A stretch of 64,000 bases of DNA, taken from Bacillus massilinigeriensis (GTDB taxonomy: Bacteria; Bacillota; Bacilli; Bacillales; Cytobacillaceae). The notes under the pieces are model-generated. The model was not told the origin of the DNA, searched no databases, and worked only from the letters and a program-made list of their open reading frames with translations. Where the stretch lies: NCBI RefSeq assembly GCF_900117315.1, contig NZ_LT630337.1, positions 1,791,261-1,855,260 of the forward strand, in the 5' to 3' direction. A program made the translations under genes and the position numbers. This document shows positions 17,862-26,341 of this stretch, piece after piece. Position 1 is the first letter of the stretch; every line of letters begins with the position of its first letter.

Positions 17862-17908
17862 AAATGAGGCTTTCCTTAGTACAATTTTGGGAAGGCCTCA
17901 TTTTTTTC
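17862..17908 (+). terminator. Terminator after the Lin0512-type gene
   Basis: Stem AATGAGGC with GCCTCATT and extra TTCC/GGAA pairs, followed by seven T residues. The A-rich left flank lets it serve the convergent selO gene too. Confidence 0.9.
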
Positions 17909-17920
17909 TGTTACGATTTA

Positions 17921-19381
17921 TCATGTACCACAGAAGGTTCGGTATGGTTGATTGGATGGAGGCGGCGGTGTGCAGTAATCCTTTTGCTCTGGTGAGTATT
18001 CGTATGGAGTTGAAAGAACATTAAGTAGCTTCTCCATCACACGATAGTCTCCTTGTTGTACTGCAGCATCAAGGGCTTCTTCCACCCGATGATTCCGTGG
18101 TATGACTGCAGGATTGCTATTTTTCATCAGCCTTTCTGAAAATTCCTTTGATTCCTTCTGCCTCTTCAGTCGTGACTGCCACTGATCATACCACTTAGTA
18201 AATTTCTCTTTTGTAAAGAAACTAGACTCCTCGTGTCTCTCTAGGGTTAACGCTCGGAAGGTGTTCGTATAGTCTTCACGATACTCTTTCATCATATGAA
18301 GTATATCATTAATTAAAGACTCATCTTGTTCCTCTCTGTTAAATATTCCTAGCTTTGCTCTCATTCCTTCAAGCCAATTGGACTTATAAAGTTTAGGAAA
18401 ATCAGAAATCGCTCCTTGTGCTATTTCAACAGCCTGCTCCTCTTTATCATGAAATAATGGTAGTAGAGTTTCTGCAAATCTAGCGAGATTCCATCCAGCT
18501 ATCGACGGCTGATTCCCATAAGCATAGCGACCATCCCTATCTATTGAGCTAAATACAGTTGCTGGATCGTAAACATCCATAAATGCACATGGCCCATAAT
18601 CAATCGTTTCCCCACTTATCGTCATATTATCAGTGTTCATCACCCCATGGATAAAACCAACCAGCTGCCATTTTGCTACGAGCGAAGCCTGACGTTTTAT
18701 GACTTCCTTTAGTAGGGAAAGATATTTCTCTTTGTCATCCTTGATTTCTGGATAATGTCGGTTAATAGTATAGTCAGCAAGGATTTGAAGCTCCTCTTTT
18801 GTACCGAAGTAAGCTATATATTCAAAGGTACCTACACGTAAATGACTTGCCGCAACACGGGTAAGTATGGCACCAGGCAGCTTCGTCTCGCGATTAATAG
18901 ATTCTCCGGTTGTTACCACAGCCAAGCTTCGTGTCGTAGGAATCCCAAGGGCGTACATTGCTTCACTAATAATGTACTCTCTTAGCATTGGTCCAAGAGC
19001 AGCCCGACCATCCCCACCTCTGGAATAAGGCGTTCTACCTGAACCTTTTAACTGAATATCAAACCTTTCACCTGAAGGGGTTATTTGTTCCCCAAGCAAA
19101 ATTGCCCGGCCATCTCCAAGCTTTGTAAAATGACCAAATTGATGTCCGGCATAGGCTTGAGCGATTGGCGTTGTTCCTTCAGGAGCCTTGTTTCCTGCAA
19201 ATACATTGATACTATCCTCACTTTTTAATTCCTGACTATTTAATCCTAATGAGGTTGCCAGCGATTCATTGGCTATGATTAATTTGGGTGATTTGACAGG
19301 GTTTAACCCTTGACTTGAGAAAAATGTTTCCGGTAAACGTGCATAACTATTGTCCAAGTTCCATCCAATTTCCTTTGTCAT
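17921..19381 (-). CDS. selO: Protein adenylyltransferase SelO (YdiU)
   Basis: A 486-residue pseudokinase-fold enzyme that transfers AMP from ATP to protein hydroxyl groups. The start at 19381 is set by AAAAAAGGAGATACG directly upstream; an earlier ATG adds only a lysine-rich stub. Conserved segments are [17 protein letters not shown], the nucleotide-site stretch [16 protein letters not shown], and HGVMNTDNM with DYGPCAFMD, corresponding to the inverted active site. The C-terminus YRTFCGT carries the cysteine that in E. coli SelO takes part in redox control. A tandem repeat of 20-bp units lies 60 bases upstream of the start. Confidence 0.92.
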   Translation of the reverse strand: MTKEIGWNLDNSYARLPETFFSSQGLNPVKSPKLIIANESLATSLGLNSQELKSEDSINVFAGNKAPEGTTPIAQAYAGHQFGHFTKLGDGRAILLGEQITPSGERFDIQLKGSGRTPYSRGGDGRAALGPMLREYIISEAMYALGIPTTRSLAVVTTGESINRETKLPGAILTRVAASHLRVGTFEYIAYFGTKEELQILADYTINRHYPEIKDDKEKYLSLLKEVIKRQASLVAKWQLVGFIHGVMNTDNMTISGETIDYGPCAFMDVYDPATVFSSIDRDGRYAYGNQPSIAGWNLARFAETLLPLFHDKEEQAVEIAQGAISDFPKLYKSNWLEGMRAKLGIFNREEQDESLINDILHMMKEYREDYTNTFRALTLERHEESSFFTKEKFTKWYDQWQSRLKRQKESKEFSERLMKNSNPAVIPRNHRVEEALDAAVQQGDYRVMEKLLNVLSTPYEYSPEQKDYCTPPPPSNQPYRTFCGT

Positions 19382-19440
19382 CGTATCTCCTTTTTTAGCT
19401 TTTGTCTTCTTCAAATATGAAGTGAGTGATTTGGTGGCTA

Positions 19441-19550
19441 TCGCGGATATAATTAGATAATCGCGGATAAATTTGATTTATCGCGGATATATGAGAATAA
19501 TCGCGGATATATCTGATTTATCGCGGATATATGAAAATAATCGCGGAAAA
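19441..19550. repeat. Tandem 20-bp repeat, TCGCGGATAT core, six units
   Basis: TCGCGGATAT or a one- or two-base variant occurs at 19441, 19461, 19481, 19501, 19521 and 19541, exactly every 20 bases. The spacer half alternates: units 1, 3 and 5 end in AATAA or GATAA, and units 2 and 4 end in GATTTA. A 40-bp dimeric unit is therefore repeated. It lies directly upstream of selO, where its promoter would be expected. Function is unknown. Confidence 0.95.
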
Positions 19551-19733
19551 GCATAATCAAATGATTGTTTTCTCATTCCCTCATCGGTCCAAAGCGCCCC
19601 AATTAATAATTGGGCCTATATTTCCTCCTTGATTTCACTACTTTTCCCATTAAAAGTATCCTCTTTTTATGAAATTCCACTAATATTTGTTCAATTTAAT
19701 ATACAAAGACATGTCTTTTAAACCTTCCACAAC

Positions 19734-20552
19734 TCATAAAGGTGCAAAATACCTCTTTTTCTCCTTAAAATAAGCCCATTCCTTAAAACCGATTTCTTTA
19801 ATCTTTTGTTTTACAAGTTCAAAATCATCGCCCACACGTTCTGGATCATGGGCATCGGAACCGAAAGTGATATGAACTCCATAATGTTTTGCCAGCTCGA
19901 GGATTTCATCTGCAGGATACCAGCCACCACTATCCTTAGTCTTTCCAGAGGTATTTACTTCTATCGATATGTCGTATTCTCCAATAACTTTCAACGTTTT
20001 TTCAATGGCCTCTGTTTGAATGGACGAGAAGGAAGGATAATACCCCTTCATTGCATCTATATGACCTAAAATCTGGAACATCCCACTTCGAGCGGATTGT
20101 TCGATTAAATGGTAGTAGTTTTCCTTCGTTTTAACTTTTTGTTCATTTGTTAGGCCTTCCCATCGCCCCTTTTTAAATATGCCAATTCCATCAACATGAT
20201 GAACAGATCCGATAATATAATCGAAAGGATACCGGTCATAATATTGACGATACACCTCTACCTGCTCAGGAAAAAAGTCAGATTCCACTCCAAGTAGAAC
20301 ATCAATCTTTTGCTGATATTCTTGCTTAAATTGCAGTACCTCGGATATGTATACTGGAAATTGACTCTTGCTCATGGCTATATGGGGAAAAGGATGATCC
20401 TCCTCACTTGAAAAATAAGGTGAGTGATCTGATATACCAATCATATCCATTCCCTTATCTATGGCTGCTTCAATATAATCGCGAATTTTTCCTCGGGCAT
20501 GTCCACAACGATCATGATGTGTATGAAAATCAAATTTCACATTAGTTTTCAT
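19734..20552 (-). CDS. PHP-domain phosphatase, histidinol-phosphatase type
   Basis: A 272-residue metal-dependent phosphoesterase of the PHP superfamily. Metal ligands are visible in FDFHTHHDRCGH near the start, in ISDHSPY, in GVESDF, in GSVHHVDG, in LGHIDAMKGY and in FGSDAHDPERV near the end. This set fits HisJ/HisK-type histidinol-phosphatases, which make histidinol for histidine biosynthesis. No other his gene is nearby, so a different phosphate substrate is possible. The start at 20552 follows AAGGGG at about 11 bases; in-frame ATGs at 20573 and 20579 are alternatives. Confidence 0.78.
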   Translation of the reverse strand: MKTNVKFDFHTHHDRCGHARGKIRDYIEAAIDKGMDMIGISDHSPYFSSEEDHPFPHIAMSKSQFPVYISEVLQFKQEYQQKIDVLLGVESDFFPEQVEVYRQYYDRYPFDYIIGSVHHVDGIGIFKKGRWEGLTNEQKVKTKENYYHLIEQSARSGMFQILGHIDAMKGYYPSFSSIQTEAIEKTLKVIGEYDISIEVNTSGKTKDSGGWYPADEILELAKHYGVHITFGSDAHDPERVGDDFELVKQKIKEIGFKEWAYFKEKKRYFAPL

Positions 20553-20642
20553 CTGGTATAGACCCCTTTTCATTTTCATTTATGTTTTTGTCACTTTTAA
20601 CATACTCAAGTGGATAAATAATTAATCTTTAAAATGACCTGA

Positions 20643-20681
20643 CAAAAAGAGTTAACCGTTGAAAGCGATTAACTCTTTTTC
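20643..20681 (-). terminator. Terminator of the SH3-domain protein gene
   Basis: A 12-bp perfect stem AAAAAGAGTTAA with its complement around 13 bases, with T tails on both strands. Confidence 0.85.
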
Positions 20682-20740
20682 ACATTATCGATAGTAAAGC
20701 TTTTACATTTATAGCAAGTTTATCAATTCTATCCTTCGAG

Positions 20741-21826
20741 CTAATTTATATATTCTACATCAGAAATTCCAGATTGTTGAATCACAAATTTCCCATCTTC
20801 TTTTATGATAGAGTGGAGAGCAGTATTAATGTTATTTCTATATTCATAGCCCTGCTCAACGTAGGTAGCATTAATTTTGGTTTTTACTTCTATAATAACT
20901 TCCTTATTTGTCATACTTAAAAATTTTATATCCATGATTTCATACTTTAAATCATAGTGATTAAATATTCCCTTAAGTTTCGCAACCACTGCCGGATTAT
21001 TACGTTGGGATTTTGTAATGTCCTGCATATAAGCGTTAATATTCTCTAGTTCAGAGTTCTTTGTATTTCGAGTAATTAACTTCTCAATTTCCTTCTCATC
21101 CACAATGATTTCTTTTTCAGTCTTTTTCTGAGCTAACTGAAGCTCAACTGTTTTACCATGCTTTACTAAAACTAATCCAACTCCAGGTGCATAATAGGAG
21201 GTATCTCCTGATTTTAATTGCTGTAGTTCAATACAGTTTTTAAAGGTACCAGCTGTTGTTTTCACCGTTTTTGTAAGTGAGGTAATCCTTGTAGTTTCAT
21301 TTTTATAAGTTACCTTTTTCCCTACATACAAAGGATAGCTCAATCTCTCCAAAGCTTGATTTCCTTCCTTTTCTTCTAAAGCAGCCTTAGTTTCTCTTTC
21401 GGTCAATACAACTACCTTTCCATCCCTAGTTTTCCATACATTCCAACCGGATTTTGCATGTGAATATTTTAGACTAAGAGTAGCTCCTTCTGAATCCTCG
21501 TATGTATATACCTTTGTTTTATCCAATAAGAAGGAAATTTTCTTTGTTATTTTTAAATGTTTTGTAGCTACGAAGGCCTTCTTATTTTTAAAATATACTT
21601 CTGACCAACCACTTTTTGTTTTTGCATAAACATTAACAATGCTCCCTTTTTTAAGGGTACCAACCGTTTTTGACTTCGAAGAGGCCTTCTCCTTTATACT
21701 TGTACTGCTCACTTTTACAAACCCAGAATAGGTGGTAGCTGCTTCGGTATCAGTTACAACTGGAGAGAGAAAACTTAAAATTAAGGCAAGAGTAATCAAA
21801 ATTTTAAACCAAAAACCATTTTTCAT
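20741..21826 (-). CDS. Secreted SH3-domain protein
   Basis: A 361-residue exported protein. A signal peptide (1-30, ending near EAA) precedes a bacterial SH3 domain at about 33-98 (VSSTSIKEKASSKSKTVGTLKKGSIVNVYAKTKSGWSEVYF), which typically binds cell wall peptides. The remaining 260 residues include a segment with LSYPLYVGKKVTYKNETTRI and GVGLVLVKHGKTVELQL that I do not recognise. It has no catalytic motif. A role in cell wall binding or envelope sensing is inferred. It is transcribed alone. Confidence 0.75.
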   Translation of the reverse strand: MKNGFWFKILITLALILSFLSPVVTDTEAATTYSGFVKVSSTSIKEKASSKSKTVGTLKKGSIVNVYAKTKSGWSEVYFKNKKAFVATKHLKITKKISFLLDKTKVYTYEDSEGATLSLKYSHAKSGWNVWKTRDGKVVVLTERETKAALEEKEGNQALERLSYPLYVGKKVTYKNETTRITSLTKTVKTTAGTFKNCIELQQLKSGDTSYYAPGVGLVLVKHGKTVELQLAQKKTEKEIIVDEKEIEKLITRNTKNSELENINAYMQDITKSQRNNPAVVAKLKGIFNHYDLKYEIMDIKFLSMTNKEVIIEVKTKINATYVEQGYEYRNNINTALHSIIKEDGKFVIQQSGISDVEYIN

Positions 21827-22009
21827 TATATATCCCCCTAAGGTTTTTGATCATTAAAGACCTTCCTCAATAATAAAAGGGAAAATGCCTAATTATGACC
21901 AATTAATAATAGTTTATGATAATTTAATATTGAACAGCAATACGATTAATGAACTAAAACTTTAAGTTTTTTTGACAGTTTGAATAGATAAATAGCCTTA
22001 TAGAAACTA

Positions 22010-22051
22010 AATAAGGGAGCTCAAAAGCTAATTAGCTCGAGCTCCCTTTTT
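22010..22051 (-). terminator. Terminator of the purine permease gene
   Basis: Stem AAGGGAGCTC with GAGCTCCCTT around 16 bases that contain a further small palindrome. It lies directly after the permease stop codon. Confidence 0.8.
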
Positions 22052-22052
22052 A

Positions 22053-23348
22053 TTAAATAACATACACAAAGTAACCAATAAAGGTTAAACAAAGAACATA
22101 CATGATTGGGTGGACTTCCCTCATTTTATTCATTGCAATCATACTGATTGGATAAAGAATAAATCCAAGGGCAATTCCTGTTGCCACACTGTAGGTCAAT
22201 GGCATCATAATAATCGTTACAAAGCATGGGATGACAATGGCAAAATTGCTCCAAGAAATCTTGCTAATTTCAGTTGCCATCAGGGCTCCAACGATAATTA
22301 GAGCTGGTGCCGTTACCTCAGGAGTGACAATTGATAAGACAGGTGCGAAAAACAACGATACTGTAAAACAAGCTGCAATAATAATCGATGTAAAACCAGT
22401 TCTCCCTCCAACAGCAATTCCAGCTGAAGACTCAACAAATGATGCAGTCGTCGATGTACCTAAAATAGACCCTACAATCGTTGACATCGAATCAGCAAGT
22501 AGTGCTCTTCCTGCATTAGGGATCTCATTATTTTTCATTAACCCGGCTTGACTTGCAACGGCAATTAATGCACCAGCTGTATCAAAGAAAGCCACGAACA
22601 AAAAGGTAAACACAACGGCCAGCAGTTTTGGAGATAGAAGATCATCCAAATGACTTAAAGCAACACCAAAAGAAGGCTCAAGACTCGGAACTTTTCCTAC
22701 GATAGCTTTAGGGGTATCAATAATTCCAAATACCACTCCTATCACAGTTGATATGACCATCCCGTAAAAGATTCCACCCTTAACTCCTCTATTTAATAAA
22801 ATAATAGTTATAATAAAACCAACAACGGCAAGTAAGGTTGTACTCGATTTCAGGTTTCCTATGGCTACAAAAGTAGCTTCGTTTGAAATAACTAGTCCCG
22901 CATTTTTTAATCCAATAAATGCAACAAAAAATCCAATTCCACCAGCAATGGCATGTTTCAGATCCTGTGGAATGATATTGATAATTTTTTCACGGATTTT
23001 TAACAGGCTAAGAATAAAAAATAAAATTCCTGCAATAAATACACCAGTTAATGCGGTTTCCCAAGGGATGTTCATTCCAATGCAAACAGTAAAGGTAAAA
23101 AAGGCATTAATGCCCATGCTTGGGGCAATTCCAATGGGATAATTTGCAATTAGTCCAATGAGAAGAGAGCCTATGATGGCAGATAATGCTGTTGCCGTAA
23201 ATAATGCCCCTTTATCCATACCTGTCTGACTTAAAATAACTGGATTAACAACTAGAATGTAAGCCATAGATAAAAACGTCGTAATCCCCGCAATGGTCTC
23301 CTTTTTAAAGGAAGTGTTCCGTTCGGAAAATTGAAAGTAATTCTTCAT
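22053..23348 (-). CDS. pbuG: Guanine/hypoxanthine permease (NCS2/AzgA type)
   Basis: A 431-residue membrane permease that imports purine bases with protons. It has about 13 hydrophobic segments. The start MKNYFQFSERNTSFKKETIAGITTFLSMAYILVVNP and NYPIGIAPSMGINAFFTF are characteristic of the PbuG/AzgA group, as are FLFVAFFDTAGALI and VESSAGIAVGGRTG. A guanine-type riboswitch with its own terminator lies in the leader, giving shut-off when purine base is plentiful. This confirms the substrate class. The exact paralogue, PbuG or PbuO, cannot be settled by eye. Confidence 0.92.
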   Translation of the reverse strand: MKNYFQFSERNTSFKKETIAGITTFLSMAYILVVNPVILSQTGMDKGALFTATALSAIIGSLLIGLIANYPIGIAPSMGINAFFTFTVCIGMNIPWETALTGVFIAGILFFILSLLKIREKIINIIPQDLKHAIAGGIGFFVAFIGLKNAGLVISNEATFVAIGNLKSSTTLLAVVGFIITIILLNRGVKGGIFYGMVISTVIGVVFGIIDTPKAIVGKVPSLEPSFGVALSHLDDLLSPKLLAVVFTFLFVAFFDTAGALIAVASQAGLMKNNEIPNAGRALLADSMSTIVGSILGTSTTASFVESSAGIAVGGRTGFTSIIIAACFTVSLFFAPVLSIVTPEVTAPALIIVGALMATEISKISWSNFAIVIPCFVTIIMMPLTYSVATGIALGFILYPISMIAMNKMREVHPIMYVLCLTFIGYFVYVI

Positions 23349-23377
23349 GGTAGTAGTTCCTCCGAATCTAGTAAATT

Positions 23378-23510
23378 AAAAAAATCCCCCAGCATGCTGC
23401 CGGAGGATCTGCAAAGGACAATAATAAATTACAATATTGCCCCTTGTAGACAGGCCATTTACGGCAGCCTGGTAGAGACGTTCAAGCCATATTCTTGAAC
23501 TTATACAAGG
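23378..23510 (-). ncRNA. Guanine-type purine riboswitch with terminator platform
   Basis: The aptamer is at 23442-23510. P1 arms are CCTTGTATA and TCTACAAGG, with AATATGGCTTG, GTCTCTACCAGGC and CCGTAAATGGCC between them in the conserved purine-aptamer order. The ligand-pairing pyrimidine after TCTA is C, which specifies guanine or hypoxanthine rather than adenine. The terminator (23378-23408) pairs ATCCTCC with GGGGGAT and is followed by seven T residues on the minus strand. It is an off-switch for the permease. Confidence 0.95.
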
Positions 23511-23537
23511 TTTTTCGTTATTAAATTAATAGAGTTA

Positions 23538-23566
23538 ATCTTAACAAGGTTAAATTTGTGAGTCAA
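23538..23566 (-). promoter_or_regulatory. Sigma-A promoter of the riboswitch-pbuG transcript
   Basis: On the minus strand TTGACT and TAAGAT are separated by exactly 17 bases. The expected start point lies about 20 bases before the aptamer. Confidence 0.75.
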
Positions 23567-23630
23567 TATAATCGGATAATTTCAGGCAATTAAGTTTATT
23601 AGAATAGTTATTATGCATCATACACAAGAC

Positions 23631-24428
23631 TTATCTTGTTATTGCGAATTTCTTTATCACTTCCGCTACAGCATCCTGATGGTTGAATCCTGCAACATAA
23701 TCTGCCTTTTGAATTAATGTAGGATGAGCATTCGAAACAGCAACACCTACATTCGCATTGTTAATCATGTCCAAATCGTTTAAATTATCACCAATGGCGA
23801 TTGTGTGTGTTTTCTCTATTCCAAGAATGTCAATTAATTTATTCATTGCCACACCCTTTGAAATGCCTTGTGGCAACAATTCAAGAACATCGTCTTGGGA
23901 ATAAACTAGATTCAGCTCAGAATCCATGTCTATCAGACGACTTTTTAATTGATTTAATTTAGAATTTTCACCGATTAATACTATTTTAGTGAAAGGATTA
24001 TTTGTGAGGGGTTCAATTTTTTCTACTTTAGGGAATACTCCATCCTGCAAGGAAATGTTATAGACCTTCTCATTCATGTATGGTGTATAGACTTGCCCTT
24101 CCTGGTAAAAAAGGAAACCAAGGTCGTGTTTTTTGCATGTTGTTATTAGCTCGTTCACAACTGATTGTGCAAGGGTAATTGTTGATTCCCATATGACCTG
24201 CTTTGTCACAGGATCATAAAGTTTCGCTCCATTACATACAATTATAGGAATTTGAATGTCCAATTTCTCCAAATAGGTCTTAACGGACCTTTCCTCTCTT
24301 CCTGTAGCTAAAGTAAAAAATCCTTGATGTTCCTTTAACTCATGAATTGCCTTCAAGTTCACGTCACTTATGTCATGTTGATCATTCAGCAAAGTTCCAT
24401 CCATATCTGATACAACTAAAGTTTTCAA
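23631..24428 (-). CDS. Cof-type HAD-IIB phosphatase
   Basis: A 265-residue cytosolic sugar- or nucleotide-phosphate phosphatase. HAD motif I is DMDGT near residue 8, motif II is LATGRE, and motifs III/IV are KGVAMNKL and IGDNLNDLDMI. The C2 cap between them defines the Cof subfamily. I chose the TTG at 24428, because AGGAG lies eight bases before it; an upstream TTG at 24446 has no such site. The substrate is unknown. It stands alone, upstream of nothing obviously related. Confidence 0.85.
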   Translation of the reverse strand: MKTLVVSDMDGTLLNDQHDISDVNLKAIHELKEHQGFFTLATGREERSVKTYLEKLDIQIPIIVCNGAKLYDPVTKQVIWESTITLAQSVVNELITTCKKHDLGFLFYQEGQVYTPYMNEKVYNISLQDGVFPKVEKIEPLTNNPFTKIVLIGENSKLNQLKSRLIDMDSELNLVYSQDDVLELLPQGISKGVAMNKLIDILGIEKTHTIAIGDNLNDLDMINNANVGVAVSNAHPTLIQKADYVAGFNHQDAVAEVIKKFAITR

Positions 24429-24585
24429 GTTCTTCACTCCTACCAAGGTTGCTGTGACTAAATTTTTCTATTGTTACAGTGTACCACACATAATCAAGAT
24501 AAAATTTGAACTAATCATGAAATAAATGAAAGGTTTTATAAAATCACAGAGCAAAACTTCATTTATTACATATAAACAAAAATAA

Positions 24586-24620
24586 AAACCCTGTCTAGTT
24601 TTTATTAACTAAGCAGGGTT
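24586..24620. terminator. Terminator between a HAD gene and a small gene
   Basis: Arms 24587-24600 and 24607-24620 pair AACCCTG with CAGGGTT and TAGTT with AACTA, with two internal mismatches and a TTTATT loop. It probably ends the transcript of the small gene at 24665. Confidence 0.6.
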
Positions 24621-24664
24621 AAGGTTTCCATTCTATTTTCGTTTTCGTTTGAATCACTTCCAGT

Positions 24665-24805
24665 TTATAATGTGGCATATTTATTGTATTCATTCAATTG
24701 TTCTTTGGTTAAATACTTAACAAATTGATAGATACTCAAAGATTCGACTCCATTATTTTCACATGCAGCCTTATAATACTCATATGCTTTTTGGTACATT
24801 TCCAT
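24665..24805 (-). CDS. Hypothetical small protein, 46 residues
   Basis: A short protein beginning MEMYQKAYEYYKAACENNGV and ending in LTKEQLNEYNKYATL. It looks like an amphipathic helical protein and I do not recognise it. AGGGG lies eight bases before the ATG at 24805; in-frame ATG codons at 24811 and 24799 are possible. The frame stays open upstream to 24964, but that part has no ribosome site and an improbable composition. The gene is followed by a terminator, which supports its being real. Confidence 0.5.
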   Translation of the reverse strand: MEMYQKAYEYYKAACENNGVESLSIYQFVKYLTKEQLNEYNKYATL

Positions 24806-24977
24806 ATTCATTTCCCCTTTAATGCTGTTATATAACAACTTAATATTATTAAAATTAATATATAACAGATTACTGCTCTCGTCAACAAATTTTTTTACAA
24901 TATAAACATTCCGAAAAATAATTAAATGCTGCTCAATGATCGTAAAAGTGACCTTGAACAGCATTCAGTTTATTTTC

Positions 24978-25100
24978 TTATTTTGGCTTTTTTTGAGCTC
25001 TTAAAGCAACTTTTTCAAGTCCGTTTCCTCTTTCTTCAGCAAATTCTATATCTGCTTTTGGTAGAGCATTATTATTTTTGTTCTTCTTATTTTTCGCCAC
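24978..25100 (-). CDS. Small basic asparagine/lysine-rich protein, spore-protein-like
   Basis: A 40-residue gene with a GTG start preceded by GGTGGTGA at about five bases. The product starts MAKNKKNKNNNALPKADIEF and ends RAQKKPK. The size, basic N-rich start and PKADIEFAEE core recall minor small spore proteins such as YfhD-like families, but I cannot name it with certainty. It is below the usual annotation length limit and easy to miss. It lies next to another small minus-strand gene. Confidence 0.55.
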   Translation of the reverse strand: MAKNKKNKNNNALPKADIEFAEERGNGLEKVALRAQKKPK

Positions 25101-25191
25101 TTTTTCACCACCCTATTTGTTTATCTTAGTTATTCCCAATGAGTTAGGTCTTAATAAGAAAATGGACTTCCTAGTTTACTTTGATTGAACC

Positions 25192-25389
25192 CTACGTATT
25201 TTCTTCAAACTTAAAGCTATTCCAGGTGAATTCTTTTTTTACAAAGGCTTCAACAAACGGAAAAAATGGATAATACCATCTGGCTTCCTGCACAAACATC
25301 TGTACATATTTGTCATCCCTCGCTTCAAGCTTCTTCCTTTCTTCCGGATAATGTTGCAAAGCTAGCACTGTAAAATTTGTAAAAATTGA
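25192..25389 (-). pseudogene. Remnant of fatty acid peroxygenase P450 (CypC/CYP152)
   Basis: Conceptual translation of the minus strand gives [13 protein letters not shown], then [17 protein letters not shown], then after a one-base shift EFTWNSFKF and a TAG stop. These match in order the middle of P450 BSbeta, where I recall ALALHEHP, MFVQEVRRYYPFGPF and KDFVWNNCEF. The shift is in an A-run at VKK|EF, where one A is missing. Both the N-terminal part and the heme-cysteine C-terminal part are absent. This is a clear gene relic, about 65 codons of some 415. Confidence 0.8.
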
Positions 25390-25589
25390 AATTGCTACTA
25401 TTTGTAAGTTACAAAATTGGACCTACCATACTTCCAAACATGGTTTCAAGTCAAATTCAACATTCTGAAGTATTAGTCAAGAGGTTAAACGATAAGAATT
25501 TCGGAAGAACAATTGATTTTCTCTACAAGCCTCATTTAAAAAGAATTGCAAAAGAAATCATCTTATTCTCAAAGGAATTTGTTCATTAA
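25386..25589 (+). pseudogene. Unidentified coding relic, possibly glycosyltransferase C-terminus
   Basis: An open frame of 67 codons starting at a TTG without a ribosome site and ending in RIAKEIILFSKEFVH. The pattern KIGPT, then VKRLNDKNFGRTIDFLYKPHLKRIAKEI resembles the last helices of GT1/GT28-type glycosyltransferases, where a similar spacing of GP, a helix start and an A-rich helix is seen. This is a weak resemblance only. It abuts the CypC remnant in opposite orientation, which suggests a rearrangement junction. Confidence 0.3.
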
Positions 25590-25592
25590 AAT

Positions 25593-25639
25593 AAGAGGTT
25601 TCCCCATATGATGCTTGGATGTTATGGGGAAAACCTCTT
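25593..25639. terminator. Bidirectional terminator before dinB-like gene end
   Basis: Arms at 25593-25608 and 25623-25639 pair AAGAGGTTT..CCCCATA with its complement, with one extra base, around 14 bases. It closes the DinB transcript on the minus strand. Confidence 0.75.
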
Positions 25640-25649
25640 AAACTAATCT

Positions 25650-26126
25650 TTAATATTGATCCTTCGAACGTAAATAGAAAATATAATCTGTGGATATACT
25701 CTTGTAACCTAAAGAGCGAATCATTGCAGTTATATTCCCTCTATGATAGGTTCCATGATTGATGATATGGATAAAACAATCTTCTATCTTATTTTCAAAT
25801 TTCTTTCCTGTTGAATTATTATATACAGCCACATCTCCTATGTCAGATTCTTCTAAATATCTTTTCAGGTGACTATGGAGATACTTAAATTCTTCTTTTG
25901 CTTCCTCAATACATAAAAATTCAACCTTCTTCATTGTCAAATTGTTGCCCTGAAGCCTATCTAACCAAAGTCGATCAATCGTATAGATATGTTCAAACGT
26001 CTCTTTTATTGAATGAAAGACGCTGTCAATTTCTTTTGAAAACAATTCCTTAGGTAATTCGTCTAGATGATTCAACAACTTTTCTGTCGCCCACGTATGA
26101 TAGTCGAAGAAACTCAAAATATTCAT
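25650..26126 (-). CDS. DinB/YfiT-like family protein
   Basis: A 158-residue four-helix protein of the DinB superfamily. The metal-binding histidines are visible as HIYTIDRLWLDRL (about 47) and INHGTYHRGNI (about 124-128), the family's His triad. Members are metal-dependent thiol transferases or of unknown function. The start at 26126 follows GAGGTGA at seven bases; the TTG at 26129 is less likely. It is a single gene. Confidence 0.85.
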   Translation of the reverse strand: MNILSFFDYHTWATEKLLNHLDELPKELFSKEIDSVFHSIKETFEHIYTIDRLWLDRLQGNNLTMKKVEFLCIEEAKEEFKYLHSHLKRYLEESDIGDVAVYNNSTGKKFENKIEDCFIHIINHGTYHRGNITAMIRSLGYKSISTDYIFYLRSKDQY

Positions 26127-26341
26127 CAAATCTTCACCTCACGATTTTTATAAACCTTAAATCAATAATAACTACCAAACTGCTTTAATGGTAATAGCTT
26201 TTCAGAATGAGGTAATAACTTAAAATGATAGGTGAATTGGTAATTTTCCCTTCTTAAATACGATTCTGAAAATCAAAGGATCCTATAGTCCAAATTCTAT
26301 AACGAGCTCTCAGCTTCCTATGACAAGATATTCCTTATTAT

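Noticed and set aside
19598-19615. Palindrome CCCAATTAATAATTGGG downstream of the PHP gene
   Set aside because: It has no T-run and a tight loop, so it is not a convincing terminator. No repeated copies were seen.
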